Below, piece after piece: positions 9,439 through 17,187 of a stretch of 64,000 nt of DNA (position 1 is its first letter; each line of letters begins with the position of its first letter). Both the position numbers and the translations under genes were made by a program. A model generated the notes under the pieces. It was not told where the DNA came from. It did not search any database and worked only from the letters and a program-made list of their open reading frames with translations. The stretch comes from Alphaproteobacteria bacterium PA4 (GTDB lineage Bacteria; Pseudomonadota; Alphaproteobacteria; Sphingomonadales; Sphingomonadaceae), in the NCBI GenBank assembly GCA_002256005.1, contig NKIQ01000010.1:1-64000 (forward strand), in the 5' to 3' direction.

Positions 9439-9491
9439 GGCCAGAGGGTTGCGGATCGGGGTCGCCCCCTCCCCCGACCGCCCCTCTGGCC
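9439..9491 (+). other. Long hairpin between the leader gene and pspA
   Basis: Perfect ten-base stem GGCCAGAGGG (9439-9448) / CCCTCTGGCC (9482-9491), with a further GC-rich inner stem. No T run follows, so it is not a standard terminator. It may be an mRNA-processing or stability element that sets leader-gene and pspA expression apart. Confidence 0.5.
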
Positions 9492-9520
9492 CCCCTATTC
9501 AAGCACTGGAGAGCAACATC

Positions 9521-10195
9521 ATGGGCATTTTCTCGCGGACCCGCGATATCATCGCCGCCAACGTCACCGACCTTCTCGACCGGGCCGAAGACCCGAGCAA
9601 GATGATCCGCATGATCATCATGGAGATGGAAGAAACGCTGGTCGAAGTCCGCGCCTCGGCCGCGCGCACCATCGCCGACCAGAAGGAGATGCGCCGCGCC
9701 ATCCAGCGCGCCCAGGCCGCGCAGGCGAGCTGGGCCGAAAAGGCCGCGCTCGCCCTGTCCAAGGGTCGCGAGGATCTCGCCAAGGCGGCGCTGGTCGAAA
9801 AGGCCAAGGCCAAGAGCTTTGCCGACCAGATGCAGGGTGAAGTCGATGCGCTCGACCAGGGCCTCGCCCTCAACGAGGCCGACATCCACAAGCTGGAAGG
9901 CAAGCTGCGCGAAGCGCGCACCCGCCAGAACGTCATCCTCAACCGCATCGAATCGGCGACCAACCGATCAAAGATGATCGAGATGACCAAGGGCCCGCGC
10001 GTCGATGAAGCCTTTGCCCGTTTCGAGGTGCTGGAACGCCGCGCCGATCTGGCCGAAGGCCGCGCCGATGCGCTGTCGATCGGTGGCCCGCCGCGCACGC
10101 TGGCCGATGAATTCGCCGACCTGTCGGCGGATGACGAGATTGCCGCCGAGCTGGCGGCGATGAAGGCCGGCATGGCACCGAAGACGGAAGGCTGA
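9521..10195 (+). CDS. pspA: Phage shock protein A (ESCRT-III-like membrane effector)
   Basis: Peripheral inner-membrane protein that coats and stabilises damaged membrane and inhibits PspF. The 224-residue product starts MGIFSRTRDIIAANVTDLL, the amphipathic membrane-binding helix typical of PspA, followed by DPSKMIRMIIMEMEE and long alpha-helical coiled coils. Length and start match the family. GGAGAG precedes the ATG at 9521. Next comes pspB, four bases after the stop. Confidence 0.95.
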   Translation: MGIFSRTRDIIAANVTDLLDRAEDPSKMIRMIIMEMEETLVEVRASAARTIADQKEMRRAIQRAQAAQASWAEKAALALSKGREDLAKAALVEKAKAKSFADQMQGEVDALDQGLALNEADIHKLEGKLREARTRQNVILNRIESATNRSKMIEMTKGPRVDEAFARFEVLERRADLAEGRADALSIGGPPRTLADEFADLSADDEIAAELAAMKAGMAPKTEG

Positions 10196-10199
10196 TCCG

Positions 10200-10460
10200 A
10201 TGGAAGACATCTTTGTTCCCGTCGCCGTCGTCGGCATGCTGTTCATCGGCCTGCCCTGGCTGATCCTGCACTATCTGACGCGCTGGAAATCCGGCCGCGG
10301 CATCAGCCAGCAGGATGAAATGCTGCTCGACGATCTGCACGAAATGGCGCGGCGGCTGGATGGCCGGCTCGATTCCATCGAACGCATCATCGCCGCCGAC
10401 AATCCCAACTGGAAGGATGGCCGCCTGACCGATCTTTCCGCCCGCAAGGAACTGCGCTGA
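10200..10460 (+). CDS. pspB: Phage shock protein B
   Basis: Small inner-membrane protein (86 residues) with an N-terminal helix (IFVPVAVVGMLFIGLPWLILHYL) and a cytoplasmic helical region (MARRLDGRLDSIERIIAADNPNW), as in PspB, which with PspC signals envelope stress to PspA/PspF. The ATG at 10200 follows the pspA stop by four bases. The C-terminal leucine-zipper-like motif resembles the ends of the seven small proteins downstream. Confidence 0.9.
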   Translation: MEDIFVPVAVVGMLFIGLPWLILHYLTRWKSGRGISQQDEMLLDDLHEMARRLDGRLDSIERIIAADNPNWKDGRLTDLSARKELR

Positions 10461-10489
10461 GGCGCAAACCCTCTGAAAGGACTGGTACA

Positions 10490-10687
10490 ATGGCTTTCAA
10501 TGCACCGTTCCGGCTCGACAAGGCCAATGGCAAGGTCATGGGCGTCTGCGCCGGCCTTGGCGACTATACCGGCATCGACACCGTCTGGTTCCGCGTCGGC
10601 TTTGTCGCCGCCAGCCTGATCGGCTTTGGCTCGCCGGTCCTCATCTACCTGGTCATCGGGCTCGTCGCCGATGCCCGCACGGCCTGA
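10490..10687 (+). CDS. pspC: PspC domain protein, short copy
   Basis: A 65-residue PspC domain protein: a basic start (FRLDKANGKVMGVCAGLGDYTG), the family W(F/V)R motif (VWFRVGFVAA), and a membrane helix reaching GLVADA. It lacks the C-terminal extension of classical PspC. AAAGGA precedes the ATG. The longer PspC paralogue follows directly, so the operon has two. Confidence 0.88.
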   Translation: MAFNAPFRLDKANGKVMGVCAGLGDYTGIDTVWFRVGFVAASLIGFGSPVLIYLVIGLVADARTA

Positions 10688-10712
10688 ATTCACCCCAACA
10701 GGGACACAAGAC

Positions 10713-11093
10713 ATGAGTGTACGTCGCACCCGCTTCTACCTCGACAAGCGCAACAAGCGCTTCATGGGGGTCTGCTCCGGCGTTGCCGATTATTTCGGCT
10801 GGGAGGCGACCTGGGTCCGCATCGGCTTTGCCGCGCTGACCATCATGGGCGTCGGCTTCCTGCCGCTGGTCTATCTCGCCGTGGGCTTCATCGCCGATCC
10901 CAAGCCGTCGATGCTCTACAATGAAAGCCCGGAAGACCGGCAATTCTGGAAGAATGTCCGGGTGGCGCCGCAGCGCACCGTCCGCGACGTCAACGCCGCC
11001 TTCCGCGATGCCGATCGCCGGCTGCGCCACATCGAGGCCTATGTGACGACGCAGAATTCCAGCCTGGCCAACGAGATCGAGAAGCTGCGCTGA
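10713..11093 (+). CDS. pspC: PspC domain protein, long copy
   Basis: A 126-residue paralogue of the preceding gene: PspC domain at about residues 5-65 (FMGVCSGVADYFGW, WVRIGFAALTIMG), then a cytoplasmic tail with an amphipathic helix ending SSLANEIEKLR. That ending matches the C terminus of the small membrane proteins that follow, which suggests a shared docking motif. The start at 10713 is chosen because the PspC domain begins there; an upstream in-frame start would lie inside the previous gene. Confidence 0.88.
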   Translation: MSVRRTRFYLDKRNKRFMGVCSGVADYFGWEATWVRIGFAALTIMGVGFLPLVYLAVGFIADPKPSMLYNESPEDRQFWKNVRVAPQRTVRDVNAAFRDADRRLRHIEAYVTTQNSSLANEIEKLR

Positions 11094-11118
11094 GGCGCGG
11101 GCCTGGGGGAACACGACC

Positions 11119-11400
11119 ATGTCGAGCGGCATGATCTTCGTCATCATCATCGTTGCCATCGTCACCGTCGGCCGCATCGTCCGCATGGGGATGGAACTGG
11201 AAGCGCGCAAGAACGGCTTCAGCCTGCGTGGCAAGCGCGGCCGCCGCGAAGCCATCGGCCAGCCGCAGGAACTGGAGCGCGAGAATGCGCAATTGCGCCA
11301 GAGCGTCGCCCTGCTGGAAGACCGCATGGCCGTGCTGGAGCGCATCGCCACCGATGCCCCGACCCGGCTGACCGCTGAAATCGAGAAATTGCGCGACTGA
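11119..11400 (+). CDS. PspB-like small membrane protein, array member 1
   Basis: 93 residues. One hydrophobic helix at about 4-21 (MIFVIIIVAIVTVGRIV), a basic Gly/Arg linker, then a coiled coil (ELERENAQLRQSVALLEDRM) ending in the array signature VLERIATD-x4-LTAEIEKLR. Same layout as PspB: short N-terminal anchor and cytoplasmic zipper. Co-directional in the psp operon, 25 bases after the long pspC. Closest in the array to the member at 12699, which shares IVAIVTIGR. Individual function is unknown; an envelope-stress sensing or PspA-docking role is inferred from context. Confidence 0.75.
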   Translation: MSSGMIFVIIIVAIVTVGRIVRMGMELEARKNGFSLRGKRGRREAIGQPQELERENAQLRQSVALLEDRMAVLERIATDAPTRLTAEIEKLRD

Positions 11401-11424
11401 CGTCGCCCGAAAAGGATGTGACCG

Positions 11425-11718
11425 ATGAGTTTTGCAGGCCCCGATTTCGTGCTGGCGATCATCGCGATGAGCTTCATCGCCTGGGTGATCACCACCGCGA
11501 TCCGCGCCAAACATGGCTATCCCATCGAGAATGAATGGGGCGGCATGGTCGGCAAGGACGGCGAACTGGACCTGAAGCGCCAGAACGAATTGCTGGAGCG
11601 CGAGAACGAAATGCTGCGCGGCAAGGTCGGCCGGCTGGAGGAGCGGATGAGCGTGCTGGAGCGCATCGCCACCGACGCACCGGCCAAGCTGACCGCGCAA
11701 ATCGAAAATCTGCGCTGA
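11425..11718 (+). CDS. PspB-like small membrane protein, array member 2
   Basis: 97 residues. N-terminal membrane helix at about 8-26 (FVLAIIAMSFIAWVITTAI), the segment GYPIENEWGG after the membrane, then a coiled coil (LLERENEMLRGKVGRLEERM) and the terminal signature VLERIATD-x4-LTAQIENLR. The GYPxENxWG segment recurs in the member at 12329, so the two form a subgroup. AAAGGA precedes the ATG. Same operon and strand; specific role unknown. Confidence 0.75.
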   Translation: MSFAGPDFVLAIIAMSFIAWVITTAIRAKHGYPIENEWGGMVGKDGELDLKRQNELLERENEMLRGKVGRLEERMSVLERIATDAPAKLTAQIENLR

Positions 11719-11741
11719 CGCGCTGAGGAGGGGAAGAGAAA

Positions 11742-12038
11742 ATGAGTGATTTGGCCCTGCTGATCCCCATCATGGGCGTGTCGATCCCCATCGTCGCCAT
11801 CATCGGCGGCATCGGCTCCGGCATCTTCAAGCGCTGGGCCGATCTGAAGGAAAAACAGCTGGCGGTGACCGCCCAGTCGACCGCCGAGAACGCCGCCCAA
11901 TATGCCGCCAAGATCGCCACGCTGGAGGAGCGCGTCGCCGTGCTCAACCGCATCGTCACAGACCGCAACGAAGGCCTGACCGCGCAAATCGAATCCCTGC
12001 GCGAACTGCCGCCGCCGCCCCCTGCCAGCCGACAATAG
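11742..12038 (+). CDS. PspB-like small membrane protein, array member 3
   Basis: 98 residues. A long hydrophobic N-terminal helix (about 4-29, Ile/Gly-rich with two internal prolines), then a basic turn (FKRWADLKEK) and a coiled coil ending VLNRIVTD-x4-LTAQIESLR, followed by a short proline-rich tail (ELPPPPPASRQ) not seen in the other members. GAGGAG lies upstream of the ATG. The start at 11742 is the only one near the helix. Confidence 0.72.
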   Translation: MSDLALLIPIMGVSIPIVAIIGGIGSGIFKRWADLKEKQLAVTAQSTAENAAQYAAKIATLEERVAVLNRIVTDRNEGLTAQIESLRELPPPPPASRQ

Positions 12039-12049
12039 GACCCATCATC

Positions 12050-12316
12050 ATGCCCAACTGGTTTCCCTTCATGGTGCTGCTGATCCCGCTGCTCGCCATC
12101 AGCGCCGGCATGTTCCGCCGCTGGCTGGCGCATCAGGAACGCCGCCTGGAACTGCTGGCGCAGGCCGGCGCCGCCGAGGCCCGCAACGCCGCGGCCCGCA
12201 TCGAACGGCTGGAAGCGCGGGTTGCAGTGCTCGACCGGCTGGCCACCGATCGCGGCACGCTGCTCGCCAACGAAATCGACAGCCTGCGCATCCCGGCACC
12301 GGCCGACCGCAACTGA
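12050..12316 (+). CDS. PspB-like small membrane protein, array member 4
   Basis: 88 residues. A short N-terminal membrane helix (about 4-22, WFPFMVLLIPLLAISAGMF), an arginine-rich boundary (RRWLAHQERRLELL), then a helical region ending VLDRLATD-x4-LANEIDSLR and a short tail. It begins 11 bases after the previous stop, with little room for a ribosome site, so translational coupling is likely. Unrecognised beyond membership of the array. Confidence 0.7.
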   Translation: MPNWFPFMVLLIPLLAISAGMFRRWLAHQERRLELLAQAGAAEARNAAARIERLEARVAVLDRLATDRGTLLANEIDSLRIPAPADRN

Positions 12317-12328
12317 GGAACAACCGTC

Positions 12329-12655
12329 ATGCCGCTCAGCCCCGAAATCATCGCCGCCATCGTACCGGTGGGTGCCGTCGCCATCATCACCAGCACGATC
12401 GGCTGGGTCGCCGTCACCTGGCTGAAGATCCGCAACGGCTATCCGCTGGAAAACAGCTGGGGCAAGCCGCTTCTGCCCGCCGCCAGCAACGAAACCATCG
12501 AGCGGGTGAAGCTGCTGGCGCAGGAAAACGCCCAGCTGCGCGCCGAGATGGGCAGCATGAAGGACCGGCTGCAGGTGCTGGAACGCATCGCCGTCGACAA
12601 GGGCAGCCGCCTCGCTGCCGAGATCGACAGCCTTGGCACGCCCCGGCTGAACTGA
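12329..12655 (+). CDS. PspB-like small membrane protein, array member 5
   Basis: 108 residues, the longest member. A hydrophobic segment at about 7-32 (IIAAIVPVGAVAIITSTIGW), then KIRNGYPLENSWGKPL, which parallels member 2, and a coiled coil (LLAQENAQLRAEMGSMKDRL) with the ending VLERIAVD-x4-LAAEIDSLG. The final Arg of the signature is replaced by Gly, and a short tail follows. The start at 12329 follows GAGGAACAAC, a plausible ribosome site. Confidence 0.72.
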   Translation: MPLSPEIIAAIVPVGAVAIITSTIGWVAVTWLKIRNGYPLENSWGKPLLPAASNETIERVKLLAQENAQLRAEMGSMKDRLQVLERIAVDKGSRLAAEIDSLGTPRLN

Positions 12656-12698
12656 ATTTCGCCCCCAACCCCTTTGTCACCCTGTCGCGAGTATCCCG

Positions 12699-12977
12699 AT
12701 GAACCCTTTTGAAATGGTTGTCATGATCGTGGCCATCGTCACGATCGGCCGTGTCATCTCGGCCCGCTATGGCGGCGGCAACCCGGTGCGCGACCGGCTG
12801 CGCGGCCGGCTGCGCGACCGCATGGCGATGCTCGACGAACCCCGCGACGATGAAGAAACCCTGCGCCTGCGCGGTGAAGTCACCCGCCTCAACGAACGCA
12901 TCCAGGTGCTGGAACGCCTCGCCACCGACCCGGCCAAGCGCCTGTCGGACGAAATCGACCAACTCAAGAACCAATGA
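12699..12977 (+). CDS. PspB-like small membrane protein, array member 6
   Basis: 92 residues. A membrane helix at about 3-20 (PFEMVVMIVAIVTIGRVI) that closely matches member 1, an arginine-rich linker (VRDRLRGRLRDRM), an acidic stretch, then a zipper (LRGEVTRLNERI) and the ending VLERLATD-x4-LSDEIDQLK. A gap of 43 bases separates it from the previous gene, the widest in the array. Confidence 0.72.
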   Translation: MNPFEMVVMIVAIVTIGRVISARYGGGNPVRDRLRGRLRDRMAMLDEPRDDEETLRLRGEVTRLNERIQVLERLATDPAKRLSDEIDQLKNQ

Positions 12978-12994
12978 ACGAAGGAGGATACGAC

Positions 12995-13231
12995 ATGCCC
13001 CCCGTCGAATCACTGCTCGTCCTCAGCACCGCCAGCCTGGCCGGCATCGGCCTTGTCGCCGGCTTTGCCGCCTGGGCCTGGGCCGGCTGGTTGCGCCTGC
13101 GCGCCGAGGAATTGCGCGCCCGGCACGATTCCGGCCATGATCTGCCGGCCATCGGCCAGCGCATCGACCTCGCCGACCTGAAGGAACGCATCCGCAAGCT
13201 GGAAGCCATCGCCGCCGGCGTCGATTTCTGA
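12995..13231 (+). CDS. PspB-like small membrane protein, array member 7 (divergent)
   Basis: 78 residues. An N-terminal membrane segment at about 6-33 (Ala/Gly/Leu-rich, ending AAWAWAGWL), then a helical region ending ERIRKLEAIAAGVDF, a shortened form of the array signature. An in-frame ATG at 12974 overlaps the previous stop, but AGGAGG at 12982-12987 is well spaced for the ATG at 12995, which I prefer. Last gene of the psp run; sufE follows after about 60 bases. Confidence 0.68.
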   Translation: MPPVESLLVLSTASLAGIGLVAGFAAWAWAGWLRLRAEELRARHDSGHDLPAIGQRIDLADLKERIRKLEAIAAGVDF

Positions 13232-13292
13232 CTCCCGCTGCGGCGGCGGGCGGTCTTGACCGCCACCGCGCGCCCGCGCAAGGGCTGGTGGC

Positions 13293-13706
13293 ATGACCAT
13301 CGCCAGCTTTGATGATGTCGAGGCCGAATTCGAGGCCTTTGACGATTGGGACGACCGTTACCGGCTGCTCATCGATCTGGGCCGCGCCCTGCCGGCAATG
13401 CCCGACGCGCTGAAGACCGAGGCCACAAGGGTGCGCGGCTGCGCCAGCCAGGTCTGGCTGCACCCGCGCAGCGATGCCGAAGGCCGGCTGCACTTCGCCG
13501 CCGACAGCGATGCCGCCATCGTCAAGGGGCTGGTGGCGCTGGTGCTGCTGCTCGTCGATGGCCAGCGCGGCAGCGACATCGATGTGGCGGATGTGCGCGC
13601 CCGCCTCGACGGGCTGGGCCTGTCGAAGCATCTCTCCTCCAACCGCACACAGGGCCTTGCCTCGATGGTGGCGCGCATCGGCGAACTGGCGCGCGAAGCG
13701 GCATGA
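13293..13706 (+). CDS. sufE: SufE family sulfur acceptor protein
   Basis: Accepts persulfide sulfur from a SufS-type cysteine desulfurase for Fe-S cluster assembly. The 137-residue product has the active-site region VRGCASQVWL with the acceptor Cys near residue 50, and the family elements YRLLIDLGRALP at the start and VKGLVALVLLLVDG in the middle. No suf operon is adjacent, as is often so for stand-alone SufE. Its stop overlaps the next ATG (ATGA at 13703-13706). Confidence 0.9.
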   Translation: MTIASFDDVEAEFEAFDDWDDRYRLLIDLGRALPAMPDALKTEATRVRGCASQVWLHPRSDAEGRLHFAADSDAAIVKGLVALVLLLVDGQRGSDIDVADVRARLDGLGLSKHLSSNRTQGLASMVARIGELAREAA

Positions 13707-14152
13707 GCGATGCGCCGCCGCTTGATGCCGCGGCCCGGCAGCAGCGCTTCATCCAGCGCTTCGTCGGCGGCGTGCCGCATCTGGCGACGCTCGGCATCAC
13801 CTATCACGGCCATGGCGACGACTGGGCGGAACTGCACATGCCCTTCGCCGACCAGCAGGTCGCCGACCCGGACTATGGCATCATCGCCTCGGGCGCCATC
13901 TTCACCCTGATGGATTCGGCCGCCGGCTTTTCGGTCAATGTCGCGCTGAAGGAACTGCTGCCCATCGCCACCATCGATCTGCGCATCGACTATCTGCGCG
14001 GGCCCGGGCCGCGCGCCACCGTCATCGGCCGCGCCAGCTGCTACCGCCTCACCCGCCAGATCGCCTTTGTCCGTGGCGTCGCCCATGATGGCGACCCGGC
14101 CAATCCCATCGCCAACATGGCGGGAACCTTCATGATCAACCGTCCCGCATGA
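13703..14152 (+). CDS. PaaI-type hotdog thioesterase, first copy
   Basis: 149-residue hotdog-fold acyl-CoA thioesterase of the PaaI family. The central helix segment GIIASGAIFTLMDSAAGFSVN matches the HGG-type helix region, although the usual HGG reads ASG here. IDLRIDYLRGPGPRATVIGRA is the typical strand pair. The start overlaps the sufE stop, and its own stop overlaps the next thioesterase start, so the three genes are coupled. The substrate cannot be deduced. Confidence 0.82.
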   Translation: MSDAPPLDAAARQQRFIQRFVGGVPHLATLGITYHGHGDDWAELHMPFADQQVADPDYGIIASGAIFTLMDSAAGFSVNVALKELLPIATIDLRIDYLRGPGPRATVIGRASCYRLTRQIAFVRGVAHDGDPANPIANMAGTFMINRPA

Positions 14153-14604
14153 CCAGCGTCGCCCTTGCCCGCGCGCTCGCGCATGATCGCCATGGCCGGC
14201 TCGACATGCTGCCCTATGCCCGGGCGCTCGACCTGCGCTTCGAACAGGATGATGACGAAGTGCGCATCATCATGCCGTTCAGCATCGGCCTCGTCGGCGC
14301 GCCCGGCCGCATCCATGGCGGCGCGCTGGCCGGCCTGCTCGAAATCGCCGGCCTCGCCGCCGTCATCGTCGCCCAGCCCGATCCCGAGCATCTGCCGCGG
14401 CTGCGCCCGGTCACCGTCACCTGTGACTTCATGCGCGAAGGCACGCCGGTGGAAACCTATGCCGCTGCCGAAGTCACCCGCCTCGGCCGCCGCATCATCA
14501 ACGTCAGCAGCCGCGCCTGGCAATTCGAACGCGCCCGGCCGATCGCGGCGGCGAACATCAATTTCATGGCGGACTGGCCGGAGGGGTTGCCACCGGCGCG
14601 GTAG
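14149..14604 (+). CDS. PaaI-type hotdog thioesterase, second copy
   Basis: 151-residue paralogue of the preceding gene with the canonical motif RIHGGALAGLLEIAGLAAV; LRPVTVTCDFMREG follows as in other PaaI proteins. Start overlaps the upstream stop (ATGA). Adjacent hotdog genes often form heteromers or divide acyl-chain range; that is inference here. Converges on the L,D-transpeptidase gene across repeat copy C. Confidence 0.82.
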   Translation: MTSVALARALAHDRHGRLDMLPYARALDLRFEQDDDEVRIIMPFSIGLVGAPGRIHGGALAGLLEIAGLAAVIVAQPDPEHLPRLRPVTVTCDFMREGTPVETYAAAEVTRLGRRIINVSSRAWQFERARPIAAANINFMADWPEGLPPAR

Positions 14605-14618
14605 GGAGGGCGTTTTTT

Positions 14619-14722
14619 GCCTCCGGCGGCTGGGGCCTGAGGCCCCAGACCCCCCGTTGTTGTTCGTCCTTCTGCCACCTGACAAATGGGGTCTGGGGCC
14701 GCCGGCCCCAGCCGCCGGAGGC
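14619..14722. repeat. Palindromic intergenic element, copy C
   Basis: Left arm from 14619 and inverted right arm about 14686-14722, with a spacer of about 30 bases, the shortest in the window. Lies between the convergent thioesterase and L,D-transpeptidase genes. Confidence 0.9.
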
Positions 14723-14728
14723 TCTTTT

Positions 14729-15235
14729 CTAATCCCCGATCACCACCGCATCCCCCGGTGCCAGCAGCGGCAGCCAGCGTTCCAGCACGCCGCGTTCCAC
14801 CGCCACACAGCCTTCGGTGCCACGGAAATCCGGCTGGGCGCAATGAAAGAAGATGGCGCTGCCGAGGCCGGGGACGGGCGGCGCGTCGTTGTGGCCGAGG
14901 ACGAGGATGATGTCATAGGCATGATCGTCGCGCCACAGCTGCTCGGCGCTATGGGCGTGCGGGTGGCGGATGGGGCGGTTATAGGCCGGGTCGGCGGCAC
15001 CGTCCGACCAGCCATCGTCGACACGCAGCCAGCGCCAGGGCAGGGCGGTGACGGGCGCGGCGATCCGGTCGGGGCGCAGCAGCGCGGCGCGGATCGGCCA
15101 GGTGCCCAGCGGCGAGGCGCCGTCGCCTTCGCGCTTGGCGGCGGCGGCGATGGCGCCGCCCTTGCCGCAGGCGGCGCGGACGGTTTCGCCAAAGGCGGTG
15201 ACGGTGCCGGCGGCGACGCTCGCGGCAAGGATCAC
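14729..15235 (-). CDS. L,D-transpeptidase (YkuD) family protein
   Basis: 168 residues. The YkuD core is visible in the second half: YDIILVLGHND, then IFFHCAQPDFRGTEGCVAV, containing the catalytic His and the GC catalytic Cys, and LLAPGDAVVIGD at the end. Such enzymes cross-link peptidoglycan or attach proteins to it. The start is GTG at 15235, overlapping the ribA stop (GTGA), supported by the start of homology; no ATG fits. The first residues (VILAASVAAGTVTAFGE) are only weakly signal-like, so export is uncertain. Third gene of a coupled xthA-ribA-ldt run. Confidence 0.8.
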   Translation of the reverse strand: MILAASVAAGTVTAFGETVRAACGKGGAIAAAAKREGDGASPLGTWPIRAALLRPDRIAAPVTALPWRWLRVDDGWSDGAADPAYNRPIRHPHAHSAEQLWRDDHAYDIILVLGHNDAPPVPGLGSAIFFHCAQPDFRGTEGCVAVERGVLERWLPLLAPGDAVVIGD

Positions 15236-16299
15236 AGCAGATGGCCCTGCCGGTCGCGCTTGGTATCGAGATAGGCGCTGTTGTGCGGGTTGGGCGCCAT
15301 GCTGTGCTCGACGCGGGCGACGGCAAGGCCATGGGCGGCGAGCCCGGCGACCTTTAGCGGATTGTTGGTCATCAGCGCGACCGATGTGACGCCCAATTGG
15401 TGTAGCATGGCGGCGGCGAGGGTGAAGTCGCGCTCGTCGGGCTCGAAGCCCAGCCGCGTGTTGGCATCGACGGTATCGAAGCCCTGATCCTGCAAGGCAT
15501 AGGCGCGCAGCTTGTTGATGAGGCCGATGCCGCGGCCTTCCTGTTGCAAATAGAGCAGGATGCCGCCGCCGGCATTGGCGGCGATGGCGCGCAACGCCGC
15601 GTGCAGCTGGGGTCCGCAATCGCACTTCAGGCTGCCGAGCACATCGCCGGTCAGGCAGGCGGAGTGCAGGCGGACCAGCACCGGCCCGGCGCGCGACGGA
15701 TCGCCGATGACGAGCGCGAGATGTTCGGGGCCGCCGTCATCGGGGCGGAAGGCGACGACTTCGGTGTCTTCGGCCAGCGCCAGCGGCAGGCGGGCGCGCG
15801 ACGAGATGCGGACGCGAGCGGCAGCGGCGGGCAGCGCCAGCACGGCGGCGGCGCTGGCGGTGACCACCGGCGCCGCATCGGCCAGCGGCACGGCATAGAG
15901 CGCCGGCAGCAGCGCCGCCTGCTTGGCGAGGGTAATGGCGGCGCGTGCCGATTCGGCATCGGCCCCCAGCGCGCGGGTGGTGAACGGACCCTTCAGCGGC
16001 GTCGCCAGATCGAGCACCGGATCGGCGACGGCGCGGCTGGCGGCTAGGTCGAGCCAGGCTGGCCGCTCCACCCACACCGGCTCCGGATCCGGCGCGGCGG
16101 CGGCGAGCTGGTTGGCGAGGTTGAGCACGGCGGCGCGGCGGGCGGTGATGATCAGCCCGGCGCGGCTCTGCGCTTCCAGCGCCGCCAGCGCCGCGGCATC
16201 GGCAAGCTCGGCCGAGAGCAGCGCCAGCCCGCCGATACCGACGATGCGGCCGCGGCGCAGTGCGTCGATACAGGCTTCGGAGGCGGCGTCGGCGCTCAC
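15232..16299 (-). CDS. ribA: GTP cyclohydrolase II
   Basis: First enzyme of riboflavin synthesis: GTP to 2,5-diamino-6-ribosylamino-pyrimidinone phosphate and formate. 355 residues from a GTG at 16299 that overlaps the xthA stop (GTGA). The C-terminal part is classical RibA: zinc ligands in CLTGDVLGSLKCDCG, catalytic region LYLQQEGRGIGL, then GFDTVDANTRLG and the substrate segment MTNNPLKV. The first 150 or so residues resemble a degenerate relative of the RibB (DHBP synthase) domain without its catalytic motifs, so the protein should act only as GTP cyclohydrolase II. Confidence 0.9.
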   Translation of the reverse strand: MSADAASEACIDALRRGRIVGIGGLALLSAELADAAALAALEAQSRAGLIITARRAAVLNLANQLAAAAPDPEPVWVERPAWLDLAASRAVADPVLDLATPLKGPFTTRALGADAESARAAITLAKQAALLPALYAVPLADAAPVVTASAAAVLALPAAAARVRISSRARLPLALAEDTEVVAFRPDDGGPEHLALVIGDPSRAGPVLVRLHSACLTGDVLGSLKCDCGPQLHAALRAIAANAGGGILLYLQQEGRGIGLINKLRAYALQDQGFDTVDANTRLGFEPDERDFTLAAAMLHQLGVTSVALMTNNPLKVAGLAAHGLAVARVEHSMAPNPHNSAYLDTKRDRQGHLL

Positions 16300-17084
16300 A
16301 GGTTCAACGTCACGATCTGCGGGACATGGTCCGACGGCTTGCCCCAGTCGCGGGCATCCTCGATGACTTCGAAGCGCGTGGCGGTCTGCGCCACTTCGGG
16401 GCTGGCCCAGATATGATCGAGCCGGCGGCCGCGATCGGAGGCGCGCCAATCGGCGGCGCGATAGCTCCACCAGGTGAACAGCCGCTCCGGCGGCGCGATG
16501 AAGTGCCGGCCCAGGTCGACCCAGTCATGGCTCTGCTGCAAGGCGGTGAGCGCCGCTACCTCGATGGGCGTGTGGCTGACCACGTCGAGCAGCGCCTTAT
16601 GGTTCCAGACATCGCATTCCAGCGGCGCGATGTTGAAATCGCCGACGATGACCGTGCCCTCGCGCAGCGATGCGGACCATTGCGTCATGCGGCCGACAAA
16701 GGCGAGCTTTTGCGCGAACTTCGGATTGGCGACCGGATCGGGGACATCGCCGCCGGCCGGCACATAGACATTTTCGATCAGCAAGCCATTGGGCAGCCGC
16801 GCGCCGATGTGCCTTGCCTCGCCATTGTCCTGCCAGTCGTGGCGGCGATCCTCGCTCAGCGGGATCCGCGACAAGGTGGCGACGCCATGGTGCATCTTCT
16901 GGCCGTTGAGCAGGCGATGGCGATAACCCAGCGCCTCGAACATTTCGTGCGGAAAGGCATCGTCGATGACCTTGGTTTCCTGCAGGCACAGAATGTCGGG
17001 GGCGTGATGGCTGAGGAAGCGCTCGACGATATCGAGCCGGAACCGCACGGAGTTGATGTTCCAGGTGGCGATGCGCAGGGTCAT
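16296..17084 (-). CDS. xthA: Exodeoxyribonuclease III
   Basis: AP endonuclease / 3'-5' exonuclease of base-excision repair. 262 residues of the endonuclease-exonuclease-phosphatase fold: RIATWNINSVR at the start, LCLQETKV with the metal Glu, VGDFNIAP in the middle and the final catalytic SDHVPQI. The Met at 17084 (MTLRIATWN) is chosen because it fits the family N terminus; a Met three codons upstream (17093) is also possible. First gene of the xthA-ribA-ldt run and divergent from the copper chaperone gene. Confidence 0.9.
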   Translation of the reverse strand: MTLRIATWNINSVRFRLDIVERFLSHHAPDILCLQETKVIDDAFPHEMFEALGYRHRLLNGQKMHHGVATLSRIPLSEDRRHDWQDNGEARHIGARLPNGLLIENVYVPAGGDVPDPVANPKFAQKLAFVGRMTQWSASLREGTVIVGDFNIAPLECDVWNHKALLDVVSHTPIEVAALTALQQSHDWVDLGRHFIAPPERLFTWWSYRAADWRASDRGRRLDHIWASPEVAQTATRFEVIEDARDWGKPSDHVPQIVTLNL

Positions 17085-17187
17085 CCCCGGCATTTAAGCC
17101 ATGCGCGCCGTGCCGTCACCTGTCTGGATGACAAAGCGGCGCCGCCGCCCTACATCAGCGTCTGTCCTCCGCCGGAGCTTGCCCCCC

